From Nitrosovibrio sp. Nv4 (GTDB taxonomy: Bacteria > Pseudomonadota > Gammaproteobacteria > Burkholderiales > Nitrosomonadaceae): DNA of 64,000 nucleotides. The notes under the pieces were generated by a model that had not been told where the DNA came from, did not search any database, and was given only the letters and a program-made list of their open reading frames with translations. The translations under genes and the position numbers were made by a program. Below, piece by piece: positions 27,022 to 36,746 of this stretch. How positions within the stretch are numbered: the stretch's first letter is position 1; the number at the start of each line of letters is the position of its first letter. Location of the stretch: contig NZ_OCMZ01000001.1 in the NCBI RefSeq assembly GCF_900215485.1, positions 496,001 to 560,000 of the forward strand. The letters are read 5' to 3'.

Positions 27022-27564
27022 TCATGGATTCCCGGCGTCCGGTTTAGGTTCCTTTTTCTTCGGCTGGATGACCGCCCTCACTCTCCCCTCGGAATGAGTT
27101 TGAGTGCTCGCGTTATTGCCATTGTTGCTTGTTACCTGAAAAAACTCGTTGATAGCATCGTACGAAATATAGTCGCCATGTACTTCATCCTGTCCGCGCC
27201 TCAATCTCGCTTTCTTGAAAAGCTCCACTGTATCAGTCTTGCTGTCATATTCCATACGTTCACTCCAGCCCTCGACGTACTCGTCCTTGCCATCGCGCTT
27301 TTGCCGAAAACTGGCAAGGTTACCGAAAGCAGTGGCGTGCTGAAACCCGTTCGCGTCTTCTTTCACCGTCATCTTGTCGGAACGGATAACCAGCGTACCC
27401 TGCGTGAACACAACATTGCCGGTAAATGTGGCAAGCTTGTTGGCATCCTGCACCGTAGCCCGGTCCGCCTCCAAATGGACCGGTTTGTCTTTATCGGCCC
27501 GCTCAGCCAATACCGGCCCCGCAAACAGCATACCCAAAAAAAATATGACAAAAAACGATTTCAT
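27022..27564 (-). CDS. lptA: Periplasmic LPS-bridge protein LptA
   Basis: Bridges inner and outer membranes for LPS transport. The 180-residue product has an N-terminal signal peptide (hydrophobic stretch to about residue 20, ending AERADK) and the OstA fold: [37 protein letters not shown], then two more jellyroll strands and [16 protein letters not shown]. The C-terminus is Lys/Pro-rich. It lies 12 bases after lptC. Confidence 0.94.
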   Translation of the reverse strand: MKSFFVIFFLGMLFAGPVLAERADKDKPVHLEADRATVQDANKLATFTGNVVFTQGTLVIRSDKMTVKEDANGFQHATAFGNLASFRQKRDGKDEYVEGWSERMEYDSKTDTVELFKKARLRRGQDEVHGDYISYDAINEFFQVTSNNGNNASTQTHSEGRVRAVIQPKKKEPKPDAGNP

Positions 27565-27576
27565 GCCTGTCCCGCG

Positions 27577-28158
27577 TTATAGCGGCTTACGTGCGTTATC
27601 ATGGACAACCTTTACCTGTGACAACAGGCGGGTGACATTGGTACGGTTGTTCATTTCCATGCCGACTGCTTTGATAACCGCATTCGTTTCGGTAATAACC
27701 ACAGGCTTATCGGTTTTAGCGATGTCGTCATCCGGCATGAGATGCAGCAGGCTGGTCGTCATGGTTGTCTCGGCTCGACCTTTACCCGCATTTCGCAGTA
27801 CAGTAACGTTACCCGTCAAATAAATATCCTCGCCATTGGCGGACATCTTCGCTTGGTCCGCTGTCACTTGCACCGGTGGTTTGCCGGGCTCGGTATCGAT
27901 AAAATGAGGGTTTTCCACGTCAGTGGTATCGTCGTCCGGATAATGCACCATTCTTTTCGCTATGAGGGTGTGACGTGCAATGCCTTCATTTCCCATGCGA
28001 ATGGCCGAGAAATTTTCCACCACGTAATCGGGAGTGCGGCGCGATCCGTTGTCTTGCGTCGGAGAAAGCGTCCGTGCCGGCTGATTCAGCCATAATGACA
28101 ACGCTGCCAGCAAGACGAGTATAACGAGAAGGACGCCGAAAAGGAGGCGGCTGGTCAT
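27577..28158 (-). CDS. lptC: LPS export protein LptC
   Basis: Single-pass inner-membrane protein that hands LPS to LptA. The 193-residue product has a membrane anchor at about 4-24 (LLFGVLLVILVLLAALSLWL) and a periplasmic OstA-like domain with PDYVVENFSAIRMGNEGIARHTLIAKRMVHYPDDDTTDVENPHF. Its start overlaps the kdsC stop by 4 bp (translational coupling). Confidence 0.93.
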   Translation of the reverse strand: MTSRLLFGVLLVILVLLAALSLWLNQPARTLSPTQDNGSRRTPDYVVENFSAIRMGNEGIARHTLIAKRMVHYPDDDTTDVENPHFIDTEPGKPPVQVTADQAKMSANGEDIYLTGNVTVLRNAGKGRAETTMTTSLLHLMPDDDIAKTDKPVVITETNAVIKAVGMEMNNRTNVTRLLSQVKVVHDNARKPL

Positions 28159-28679
28159 TTAAGATATGTCGCCAAGTGGGTATCCAGCGTATCCTGGGCG
28201 TGCATGATCATTTCGCAGATCTCGCGCACTGCGCCGCGTCCACCTTCAAGACGGGTGACATAATGGGCATGTTTTTTCACCAGGGCAGGCGCAGCAGGCA
28301 CGGTGATGGCAAGACCGCAGCGCAACATTACCGGCAAATCTATCAGGTCATCACCTACGTATGCGCAGGCGGAAGCATCCAGTTCCTGTTCCTTCACCAA
28401 CGCTTCGAATACAGGCAGCTTACTTTTTGCGCCTTGATAAACAGTTGTGACGCCCCAGTCTTTTGCTTTCAAATCCACGCAGCGCGACTGCCTGCCCGTA
28501 ATGAGGGCGATTTTGACTCCGCTCGCCCTGAGCATTTTCAGACCATGGCCGTCATGGCTATTGAATGCCTTGATCTCCTCGCCGCCATCTGTGAGATAAA
28601 GGCTTCCATCCGTAAGTACTCCGTCAACGTCGAAGATAACTGTACGGATCTTCCTGGCTCTTTCCAGTAGGTATTGCAT
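28155..28679 (-). CDS. kdsC: KDO-8-phosphate phosphatase KdsC
   Basis: HAD hydrolase that dephosphorylates KDO 8-phosphate for LPS core. Motif I is VIFDVDGVLTDG, followed by EIKAFNSHDGHGLKMLRASG, ALITGRQS, and CAYVGDDLIDLPVM. From ATG at 28679 it has 174 residues; a TTG at 28715 would add 12 non-conserved residues. The partner gene kdsD, usually directly upstream, is not there; a 573-base non-coding gap is found instead. Confidence 0.93.
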   Translation of the reverse strand: MQYLLERARKIRTVIFDVDGVLTDGSLYLTDGGEEIKAFNSHDGHGLKMLRASGVKIALITGRQSRCVDLKAKDWGVTTVYQGAKSKLPVFEALVKEQELDASACAYVGDDLIDLPVMLRCGLAITVPAAPALVKKHAHYVTRLEGGRGAVREICEMIMHAQDTLDTHLATYLK

Positions 28680-29252
28680 CGATATAACAACGGCTGATTG
28701 CTCGTCGCGGTTCAAAATAAATAGTTAAATTTTCCGGATATGGAGCAGGTCAACTGGCCTCATACCCGGTATCTCAGCAACGGCATTCGCCCTCCGTCCC
28801 CTGCCGGTGATATATAGCTTCTGCCCAATACTGCTATTGAGATGAACGCGGAGAAGAAGATCTGAATGATGACTTCTTGCCCAGGCAACACCTGCGCTTG
28901 GCTCTTGGCACCTGACATAAAAATGGGGCGCCATAGACGCGGGAACATAAGGTTATTCAGTCCAACGGGTGGTAGCTTGCCATACTCTGGCGATGGGCAG
29001 ACGACGCGCAACAGGGAATTGTACCAGAACCAGAGGCGGCCCTGACAAGCCGAGATATAGCCCTTCGTCCTTCAAGCCTGTGAGGGGCCCTTGATACGTT
29101 AATGACAACGAGGAAACGGGGCCGTTCGCTAGGTACTGGGTAGTACTCTATCGGACGCCCTCCCCTGATAGCGGGAGCAAGCACGCTGATATGGCGCAAC
29201 CCCCTCCTTTCGATTCTATCTTATGGAAAATGCCCGATGAGCAAGAGGCCGA
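28680..29252. other. Intergenic region where kdsD would be expected
   Basis: Some 570 bases between kdsC and the 3' end of ispH without a credible gene. Short frames of 60-83 codons exist on the minus strand (for example 28760-29011) but show no ribosome-binding site, family resemblance or good start. No remnant of a sugar isomerase or CBS domain could be read. Confidence 0.5.
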
Positions 29253-30197
29253 TCAGTTTTTGGGCAACGGGAATACCACTGACTCAACCACGCCACTCAA
29301 TTCCTCCACCACCACTTCCTTTCCCGCTTGTCCTGCTCCTATCTGTCTCAGTCTCGAAATGACTTCCTGCACCAGTACTTCTGGTGCGGAAGCGCCGGCG
29401 GTGATACCGATCTGGTCTTTTCCTTTCAGCCACCTTTCCTGCAACTGCTCGGCGCGATCTATCATATATGCGTCCACGCCCGCATTCCTCGCAACTTCAC
29501 ATAACCGGTTGGAGTTGGAGCTGTTGGGTGAGCCGACCACAATTACCAGGTCACACTGCTTGACCATCATTTTGACGGCATCCTGCCGATTTTGCGTCGC
29601 GTAGCAAATATCGTCCTTTTTCGGCCCGGTAATTTTTGGAAAGCGCTTTTTCAAAGCCTTGATCACCCGCGTCGCATCATCCACCGACAGCGTAGTCTGG
29701 GTAACATAGGCCAGATGAGTCGGATCTTTAACCTGCAAATTGTCGACATCTTCTTCTGTTTCCACCAGATACATGCAAGGGCCGTCTCCTTCAGCCTGTC
29801 CCATCGTGCCCTCTACTTCGGGGTGCCCTGCGTGGCCGATCATGATGATCTCCCTTCCCTGCTCCCGCATCTTTGCCACTTCAATATGGACTTTGGTCAC
29901 CAGCGGGCAAGTGGCGTCGAACACCTTGAACTGTTGCGCCTCGGCTTCTCGCCGTACCTCATGGGAAACTCCGTGTGCGCTAAAGATCAGAATGCTGCCA
30001 ACGGGCACTTCATCGAGATTTTCGACAAATACAGCTCCCTTTTTCTCCAGATTCTCCACCACGAAGCGGTTATGCACCACCTCGTGGCGTACATAAATTG
30101 GCGCCCCATGCATACTCAGCGCGCGCTCGACAATTTCTATCGCACGATCCACTCCGGCACAAAAACCGCGAGGATTTGCAAGCAATACCTTGATCAT
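29253..30197 (-). CDS. ispH: 4-hydroxy-3-methylbut-2-enyl diphosphate reductase IspH
   Basis: Last step of the MEP pathway, reducing HMBPP to IPP and DMAPP with a [4Fe-4S] cluster. The three cluster cysteines lie in [30 protein letters not shown] and [14 protein letters not shown]. Also visible are [14 protein letters not shown] and [15 protein letters not shown]. Length 314. No fkpB or lspA lies upstream, unlike in many relatives. Confidence 0.97.
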   Translation of the reverse strand: MIKVLLANPRGFCAGVDRAIEIVERALSMHGAPIYVRHEVVHNRFVVENLEKKGAVFVENLDEVPVGSILIFSAHGVSHEVRREAEAQQFKVFDATCPLVTKVHIEVAKMREQGREIIMIGHAGHPEVEGTMGQAEGDGPCMYLVETEEDVDNLQVKDPTHLAYVTQTTLSVDDATRVIKALKKRFPKITGPKKDDICYATQNRQDAVKMMVKQCDLVIVVGSPNSSNSNRLCEVARNAGVDAYMIDRAEQLQERWLKGKDQIGITAGASAPEVLVQEVISRLRQIGAGQAGKEVVVEELSGVVESVVFPLPKN

Positions 30198-30429
30198 TGG
30201 TCATTCTCCATAAAGACTTCATTCAAGTACCGATAATGCTCATGGTACTGTTCGCGGTTCAGCAACCACTGCACACTCCGCCGGGGTCCACACATGCACA
30301 ATGGTTCGATAATCCGATGGCAAAAGCCGTGGACCGTTATTTTAACAACCTGTCGGACTTAAAGGAAATCGGCTCCGCCTGAGGCAGTCCTCAGGCAGCC
30401 CCTCAAAAATCCCTTTTACTGTTGCGAGA

Positions 30430-31428
30430 TTAAATGCCTTGTTGAAAAACATTCCTTCCCTGGCCTGACCGAACGCTTTCCAGCTTCGCACAGACTGTTT
30501 TTGCTGCTTGCAGCATTCGAACAGTCTGGCGATGCAAGAGATCTGGATGCACAAAAAACAAATGGTTATTTCTTACTGCGCTGAGGTCCGGAAAACCGCG
30601 CAACATCCGCTTCGTTCCAGTTTCAGCGAATTCAAGCGATACGCTGCTGATAACGGCCTGAGGATCGGCTTCCAGTAAATTCTCGGCGGATATCACCGGC
30701 GTCAAGGAAGGCGCGGACGCGAATATATTGACGCCTCCACAAATGTCGATGATATCGCTGATAACATGATTGCCATTCACCGTCATCAACGGCTGATGCC
30801 ATATTAGCGGAAATACGCTGATTTTATGTCGACCACCATAGTTCAGCTTGATTCGCTGCAACTCCTCCTCATAGGTCTTCGCCGCTAATCCCGCGCGCGT
30901 GAGGGTTCCCGCCAGCTTGCCGGTAGCCCGCAGCAACCGCGGAACATCTTCCAGCCTGGATGCTTCAGTGACAAAAACCGTGATGCCCAGTTTCTCCAGT
31001 TTCTCGATATCCGTTGAGGCGTTGCCGCTGCGCCATGCAATCACCAGATCAGGCTGGAGGGCAATAATTCTCTCCAGATCAAGGCTGGATGAATCGCCGA
31101 CATCGGTAATAGCCGTGGCGGCCGCCGGATAATCGCTGTAACGGCTGACGCCTACCAGTTTGTCCCCGGCTCCTGCTGCGAATACCAGTTCAGTGATATG
31201 CGGAGAAAGGGAGATGATACGCTTGGCAAAATGGTCCAGATGGGTGTTGCGACCGCGATCATCGGTCAGATTAATGGGAAAAGTGAGCAGCGAAGCTTCA
31301 TCCGCAATGTCAACAGCGCCAGCAACGCGCATAGAAGCCCAAAGTGATGCCGAAAATACAAACAGCAATATTAAAATGCTGCGCCGTATCTTATCGAGGA
31401 GCATGGCAAGGTGGACGGGCATTCCCAA
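30430..31428 (-). CDS. BtuF-like periplasmic substrate-binding protein
   Basis: Probable binding protein of a cobalamin or siderophore ABC importer. A positively charged start and hydrophobic segment (about 14-38, ending in VAGAVD) look like a signal peptide. The mature part has the BtuF/FepB-type fold: KRIISLSPHITELVFAAGAGDKLVGVSRYSDYP, then SLDLERIIALQPDLVIAWRSGN, IWHQPLMTVNGNHVISDIIDICGGVNIF. Length 332. ATG codons at residues 1, 3 and 9 are all possible starts. No permease or ATPase lies beside it. Cobalamin is plausible because metH is B12-dependent. Confidence 0.8.
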   Translation of the reverse strand: MGMPVHLAMLLDKIRRSILILLFVFSASLWASMRVAGAVDIADEASLLTFPINLTDDRGRNTHLDHFAKRIISLSPHITELVFAAGAGDKLVGVSRYSDYPAAATAITDVGDSSSLDLERIIALQPDLVIAWRSGNASTDIEKLEKLGITVFVTEASRLEDVPRLLRATGKLAGTLTRAGLAAKTYEEELQRIKLNYGGRHKISVFPLIWHQPLMTVNGNHVISDIIDICGGVNIFASAPSLTPVISAENLLEADPQAVISSVSLEFAETGTKRMLRGFPDLSAVRNNHLFFVHPDLLHRQTVRMLQAAKTVCAKLESVRSGQGRNVFQQGI

Positions 31429-31486
31429 TGCGGATATTTGTGAATTCGCGTTTTTTTAAGAAGATTTTTATGGAAAATAATGGAGA

Positions 31487-32605
31487 CTATGCATCCTGAT
31501 AGCGTCCAGCCAGAGCGACGCGTTGCTCATAAGCTTCACGCGCGATGCGAACATCTTCCAGAAAGAACGGCAACTCCCTGATCAGCAGCGCCTGTGGCCC
31601 ATCCACGAGCGCCTTGCCCGGCACCGGGTGAAAATCCACCAGTACCATATTGGCGCCCGCAATCACTCCCTGGGCGGTTACGTGCATGATATCGAGCAGG
31701 TCATCCGGCGAGGACGCGCGGAGACCCACGGAATGCGAAGGATCTATGCAGACCGGCATGCGCGTGAGGCGCTTGACCACTGGCACATGGGCAAAATCCA
31801 CGAAATTGCGATGAGGATCAGCCATGTTGGTTTTCATGCCGCGCAGGCCAAAGACGACCTTGCGGTTACCTTCGGAAGCCAGGTATTCCGCGGCGTTCAG
31901 CGATTCATCCAACGTAATGCCGAAGCCGCGCTTGAGCAGTACCGGAAATTCCTGCTGGCGTCCGACGATTTTCAGCAGTTCGAAATTTTGCGTGTTGCGC
32001 GTACCGATTTGCAGCATCACGCCGGTTGAATTTCCTGTCCGGTAAAGCGCGTCACAAATTTCTTCCACATGGGATTCATGAGTGATTTCCATGGCTATCA
32101 CTTTGATGCCGTATTTCCCGGCCAGCTCGAACACGTAAGGCAAGCAGGCTTTGCCGTGGCCTTGGAACGAGTATGGGCTGGTACGCGGCTTATAGGCGCC
32201 CATACGAGTGCAAACCTGTCCATTGTCGCGTAACGCCTGCATCATCGATTCGACATGCTCCAGCGTATCCACTGCGCACAGCCCGGCGAACACGTTCAGC
32301 GTATCCTGGCCAAAGCGTACGCCGTTATAGTTGAAGTGCGTGGACCTGTGATCGTTCTTGTGCCGCCCGAGAACACGATACTCCTCCGAGATTCGGACAA
32401 CCTGCTCGACACAAGGCAGGTTTTGCATTTCCTCGACAGGCAGTGGCTTGGTGTTTCCGATCAGATACACCTCGGTAAGCGTCTGTTCGATGCCGACCTC
32501 AGTATGCACGCGCGTGGAAATACCGGGTAAATTGGCGAGATGCGCCAATAACTGCTTATATTCGGGGCTGTCCGGACGAGTATCCGGATTCAGAACAAGG
32601 ATCAT
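31487..32605 (-). CDS. 3-deoxy-7-phosphoheptulonate synthase (type I-beta)
   Basis: First enzyme of the shikimate pathway, condensing PEP and erythrose 4-phosphate. The N-terminal 70 residues resemble the ferredoxin-like regulatory domain of the AroF type in Gram-positives and Thermotoga, not the E. coli AroFGH type. The catalytic barrel shows GAYKPRTSPYSFQGHG (137-152), LQIGTRNTQNFELLK, VLLKRGFGITLDE, PVCIDPSHSVG and GANMVLVDFHPVPGKALVDGPQAL. Length 372. It is divergently oriented to miaA. Confidence 0.93.
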   Translation of the reverse strand: MILVLNPDTRPDSPEYKQLLAHLANLPGISTRVHTEVGIEQTLTEVYLIGNTKPLPVEEMQNLPCVEQVVRISEEYRVLGRHKNDHRSTHFNYNGVRFGQDTLNVFAGLCAVDTLEHVESMMQALRDNGQVCTRMGAYKPRTSPYSFQGHGKACLPYVFELAGKYGIKVIAMEITHESHVEEICDALYRTGNSTGVMLQIGTRNTQNFELLKIVGRQQEFPVLLKRGFGITLDESLNAAEYLASEGNRKVVFGLRGMKTNMADPHRNFVDFAHVPVVKRLTRMPVCIDPSHSVGLRASSPDDLLDIMHVTAQGVIAGANMVLVDFHPVPGKALVDGPQALLIRELPFFLEDVRIAREAYEQRVALAGRYQDA

Positions 32606-32790
32606 GGAGTAGTATCGGGTATCGGCAAACCGGGGCGCTTTGAAGCGTGGCGTGCGAAAAGACGGAATTCTAACCGAAAAAACCGATGCTTGCCATTCAA
32701 TTGAATATGGCGTTTAATAACTTTTTCCTACATAAATAGGGCCCTGAAATCCATTTTTCGATCTGAAAGGCGTCGTTAAAAAAGCAAAAA

Positions 32791-33834
32791 ATGGCTTTGC
32801 GGGCATCCTGCTACCAACATAAGCCGGTCCCGCGCCGTTTACCTGTGACACAGCAAAGCATAAAAGTCCAAAATCCTCATCTGGCCGACCTACCGCCGGC
32901 AATATTTCTGATGGGTCCCACCGCAAGCGGCAAAAGCGATATCGCGCTGGGAATCGCCCGGTATTTACCAGTGGAAATCGTTAGCGTGGACTCGGCCCAG
33001 GTCTATCGGCACATGGATATCGGTACGGCGAAACCCGACGCGGAATCCCTGGCTGCGGTGCCGCATCATCTCATCGACCTGATTGAGCCACAGGCGCGTT
33101 ATTCCGCGGCGCAATTCCTCAGTGACGCGCTTGGGGCAATGCGCGAGATTATGCAACGAGGCAATATTCCGCTGCTGACCGGTGGGACCATGCTTTATTT
33201 CACGGCTCTGCTAGACGGTCTTTCGGAGCTTCCCTCCGCAGATAGCGGCGTGCGCGAGATAATCGAAGCCAAAGCAGAAGAACACGGCTGGCTCGCGATG
33301 CACAAGGTGTTGTCGCGGCTGGATCCCGTCAGTGCGGCGCGCATCCAGCCTGCGGATAGCCAGCGCATTCAGCGCGCGCTCGAAGTGTGTTATCTCACCG
33401 ACAAGCCCATGTCGGAAATTCTGAAGAAGCCCAGACGCGTTTCTCTTCCTTATCGCGTAGTCAAGATCGCCCTCATTCCCTCTAATCGCGGGTTGCTGCA
33501 TCAACGCATTGCGCAACGCTTCGAACAAATGCTCAAACTGGGATTAATCGACGAAGTCCGCACAATCCGTGATAAATTCGAACTCAACGCCGAAAGCCCT
33601 TCGATGCGCTGCGTCGGCTATCGGCAAGTATTGATGTATCTGGAAAAAGAAATCGATGCGGAAAGACTGCGGGAAACGGGACTGGCCGCCACACGGCAAT
33701 TGGCCAAGCGGCAGCTCACCTGGTTGCGTTCCATGAAAGAAATACAGGAATTCGATTGCCTGGAAGAAAATTTGCCGCAACAGGTACACAGGTATCTCCT
33801 GGATACTGGCTTGAAACCTGCAGAGGCTTCATAA
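32791..33834 (+). CDS. miaA: tRNA dimethylallyltransferase MiaA
   Basis: Adds the dimethylallyl group to A37 of tRNAs that read UNN codons. P-loop FLMGPTASGKSDIA (about 39-52), VSVDSAQVYRHMDIGTAKP, PHHLIDLIEP, TGGTMLYFTALLDGL and MRCVGYRQ are all diagnostic. The 347-residue frame from ATG at 32791 has about 30 extra N-terminal residues, so the real start may lie further in. Confidence 0.95.
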   Translation: MALRASCYQHKPVPRRLPVTQQSIKVQNPHLADLPPAIFLMGPTASGKSDIALGIARYLPVEIVSVDSAQVYRHMDIGTAKPDAESLAAVPHHLIDLIEPQARYSAAQFLSDALGAMREIMQRGNIPLLTGGTMLYFTALLDGLSELPSADSGVREIIEAKAEEHGWLAMHKVLSRLDPVSAARIQPADSQRIQRALEVCYLTDKPMSEILKKPRRVSLPYRVVKIALIPSNRGLLHQRIAQRFEQMLKLGLIDEVRTIRDKFELNAESPSMRCVGYRQVLMYLEKEIDAERLRETGLAATRQLAKRQLTWLRSMKEIQEFDCLEENLPQQVHRYLLDTGLKPAEAS

Positions 33835-33898
33835 TCGGGATGATTTATTTGATGGCCCGGTTGATATTTCTTTAAATAAATTCTGAAGGAAAAACAAA

Positions 33899-34264
33899 AT
33901 GAACGATAGATACGGATTGATTGTTCTAGCCGTAACCCTTGTTGGCGCCCTGTCGGTCGCCGGTTGCGGAAAATCCGAAAAAGTGCATGAATCCTGGGTG
34001 GAGCCTCCAGCACAGGGGCAGGTAGACGATAGCACCCTCAACAGCACGATAAAGGCTGCGTTACTGGCCGACCCCGAGGTAAGACATCTGGATGTCAAAG
34101 TCGAGGCAAACGATGGCAAGATCATGCTCAGCGGTTTTGCGGACAACGAAACCCAGCTGGAGCGGGTAAACATGCTCACGTGGATGGCTGAAGGCGTCAA
34201 GAAAGTAGACAATAAAATGAGCGTAAGAAGCGGGGCGGCGCCAGCAGACACAGCGGGTAGTTGA
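33899..34264 (+). CDS. BON-domain lipoprotein
   Basis: A 121-residue envelope protein. The signal peptide ends in the lipobox LSVAGC (Cys23). The mature part has a single BON domain: DDSTLNSTIKAALLADPEVRHLDVKVEANDGKIMLSGFADNETQLERV and a closing VKKVDNKMSVR. BON domains are thought to bind phospholipid or stabilise the outer membrane under stress. ATG preceded by GAAGGA. It lies between miaA and fadE on the same strand. Confidence 0.88.
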   Translation: MNDRYGLIVLAVTLVGALSVAGCGKSEKVHESWVEPPAQGQVDDSTLNSTIKAALLADPEVRHLDVKVEANDGKIMLSGFADNETQLERVNMLTWMAEGVKKVDNKMSVRSGAAPADTAGS

Positions 34265-34332
34265 TTTTATCCGAAGTCCCGTAGAGGGTAGTTAGTGATA
34301 CAGCTATAGCAAAACTACGCAGGAAAATTATC

Positions 34333-36675
34333 TTGATTTCTTCTCTGCTTCTGATGCTGGTTCTGATCATCGGCGTTATTCTTTTCGTTCCGCCGGTGCG
34401 TCGCGCGCTCATTTCGAACCACATGCTCAAAATTTTCCGCAAAATCCTGCCGCAGGTTTCGCAAACCGAGCAGGAAGCGCTGGATGCGGGAACGGTATGG
34501 TGGGATGGAGAACTGTTCAGCGGCAGGCCGAACTGGAACAAATTGCTGGCTTATCCCAAACCGAAACTCAGCGCCGAGGAAAAAGCCTTTCTTGCCGGTC
34601 CGGTCGAACAATTGTGCGCGATGCTGGACGAGTGGCGAATTACGCGCGAGCTATATGACCTGCCGCCCCATGTCTGGCAATTCATCAAGGACAACGGTTT
34701 TTTCGGGATGATCATCCCCCGGCAATATGGTGGCCACGGCTTCTCGGCACTGGCGCATTCCGAGGTGGTCATGAAAATCAGCTCGCGCAGCGGAACCGCG
34801 GCGGTGTCGGTGATGGTGCCGAATTCGCTGGGGCCATCAGAGCTGTTGCTGCAATACGGCACGGAGGAGCAAAAAAATCATTATCTGCCACGCTTGGCAA
34901 AAGGGCTGGAAGTGCCTTGTTTTGCGCTTACCGGGCCGGATGCCGGCTCTGACGCGGGTGCAATTCCCGATACCGGCGTCGTCTGTCATGGCGAATTCAA
35001 TGGCGATGAACACGTGTTGGGCATACGGATCAACTGGGAAAAACGCTACATCACCCTTGGACCGGTCGCAACGCTCCTCGGCCTCGCCTTCAAGTTGCAT
35101 GACCCGGATGGGCTATTGGGCAACGAGAAGGACCTGGGGATTACACTGGCGCTTATTCCCACCAGTACGCCGGGAATAAACATCGGCCGGCGTCATTTCC
35201 CGCTCGATGCCGCTTTTCAGAATGGCCCCAATTCGGGGAAAGACGTATTCATCCCGATGGAATGGGTAATCGGAGGGCTCGAAGGAGTGGGCAGCGGCTG
35301 GCGCATGCTGATGAACTGCCTGGCCGTCGGGCGTTCGATTTCCCTGCCTGCCACCAGCACCGGCGCGGCCAAGCTGGCGGCGCGCACCACCGGCGCATAT
35401 GGCAGGGTGCGAGTGCAGTTCAAGATGCCAATCGGACGGTTTGAAGGCGTTGAGGAAGCGCTGGCAAGAATCGGCGGCAATACTTACATGATGGACGCTG
35501 CGCGAATAATGACGGCTGGGGCGGTGGATCTGGGTGAAAAGCCTTCGGTCATCTCGGCCATTGTCAAATATCATCTTACTGAGCGTGGACGCCAGGCGAT
35601 AAACGACGCAATGGATGTGCATGGCGGCAAGGGTATTTGCCTTGGGCCCAGCAACTATCTGGGGCGCAACTATCAGCATATCCCCGTCAGCATCACAGTG
35701 GAAGGCGCCAATATCCTCACTCGCAATATGATTATTTTCGGTCAGGGAGCCATACGGTGTCACCCGTACCTGCTAAAGGAAATTCAGGCTGCCAATGATG
35801 CCGATGCAGTGCGCGCCTCCGTGCAATTTGACCGGGCGTTCAGCGGGCACGTTGCTTTCACACTCGGCAATGGCTTGCGCACCCTGCTGCATGGACTTAC
35901 CGGCGGTACTCTTGCGAGTGCTCCCGGCAGCGTAGGCCCTGAAACGCAGCGTTATTACAGCCAGCTGATGCGTTTCTCTGCCGCTTTCGCTTTTCTCGCC
36001 GATATCTCCCTTCTGATCCTGGGAGGGACCCTGAAGCGGAAGGAAAGAATATCTGCCCGCCTTGGCGATATTCTCAGCATGCTTTATTTATGCTCGGCAA
36101 CGCTTAAACGTTATAAAGACGACGGCCGGCCTGCCGCCGACTCACCCCTGCTGCATTGGTCCATGCAAGATGCACTTTATCGCATGCAGCAGGCATTCGA
36201 GGGATTGCTCGATAATTTTCCCGGTAGTGTTGTCGCGGGGCGAGTGTTGCGTTTTATGATATTCCCCTGGGGCATGCCGTTTTCACCGCCTTCAGATAAG
36301 CTGGGCCATGAAGTAGCCAAGCTGATGCTGTCCCCAGGGGAAGCACGTGACCGGCTTACCGCGGGGATTTATGTGCCTGCATCCGCTGACGAACCGCTGG
36401 GCATTCTGGAACAGGCCCTACAGTGCGCAATGGTGTGCGAAGCAGTGGAAGCCAAGTTGCGCGCCGCAGTCAAGACAGGCCGAATTCCAGCTCAGGGCGA
36501 CGAAAGAATTGCGGCTGCTCTCAAGCAGAGAGTCATCACCACATCGGAACTGGAGCTGATGGGGGAAATGAAATCATTGCGCCGCCGTGTCATTATGGTA
36601 GACGATTTTCCTCCGGATTTTGGTGGCGCATCAGTCATGGTACCGGAAGCTGCGCCGGCGCAATCAACTGCATGA
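34333..36675 (+). CDS. fadE: FadE-type acyl-CoA dehydrogenase
   Basis: Membrane-associated flavoprotein for the first oxidation of acyl-CoA in beta-oxidation. The N-terminal hydrophobic helix (about 3-20) and the FadE blocks TEQEALDAGTVWWDGELFSGRP, FFGMIIPRQYGGHGFS, PCFALTGPDAGSDAGAIPDTG, WEKRYITLGPVATLLGLAFKL and ITVEGANILTR (catalytic Glu region) are conserved. Length 780, slightly below E. coli FadE. The start is TTG, with AGGA eight bases upstream; no nearby ATG fits. First gene of a five-gene beta-oxidation cluster. Confidence 0.95.
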   Translation: MISSLLLMLVLIIGVILFVPPVRRALISNHMLKIFRKILPQVSQTEQEALDAGTVWWDGELFSGRPNWNKLLAYPKPKLSAEEKAFLAGPVEQLCAMLDEWRITRELYDLPPHVWQFIKDNGFFGMIIPRQYGGHGFSALAHSEVVMKISSRSGTAAVSVMVPNSLGPSELLLQYGTEEQKNHYLPRLAKGLEVPCFALTGPDAGSDAGAIPDTGVVCHGEFNGDEHVLGIRINWEKRYITLGPVATLLGLAFKLHDPDGLLGNEKDLGITLALIPTSTPGINIGRRHFPLDAAFQNGPNSGKDVFIPMEWVIGGLEGVGSGWRMLMNCLAVGRSISLPATSTGAAKLAARTTGAYGRVRVQFKMPIGRFEGVEEALARIGGNTYMMDAARIMTAGAVDLGEKPSVISAIVKYHLTERGRQAINDAMDVHGGKGICLGPSNYLGRNYQHIPVSITVEGANILTRNMIIFGQGAIRCHPYLLKEIQAANDADAVRASVQFDRAFSGHVAFTLGNGLRTLLHGLTGGTLASAPGSVGPETQRYYSQLMRFSAAFAFLADISLLILGGTLKRKERISARLGDILSMLYLCSATLKRYKDDGRPAADSPLLHWSMQDALYRMQQAFEGLLDNFPGSVVAGRVLRFMIFPWGMPFSPPSDKLGHEVAKLMLSPGEARDRLTAGIYVPASADEPLGILEQALQCAMVCEAVEAKLRAAVKTGRIPAQGDERIAAALKQRVITTSELELMGEMKSLRRRVIMVDDFPPDFGGASVMVPEAAPAQSTA

Positions 36676-36746
36676 GTAGCGCATGGAAGGCAGGGGCTCG
36701 CCGCAATAATCCCGCGGGTCAAAAACAACAGCATACGGAAAACATC

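Noticed and set aside
28760-29199. 80-83 codon frames as genes or as decayed kdsD
   Set aside because: No ribosome-binding site, no domain similarity and no readable remnant.
36423-36746. Longer acyl-CoA ligase beginning inside fadE
   Set aside because: The first 108 codons overlap fadE and show no ligase similarity; ATG at 36747 fits the family.
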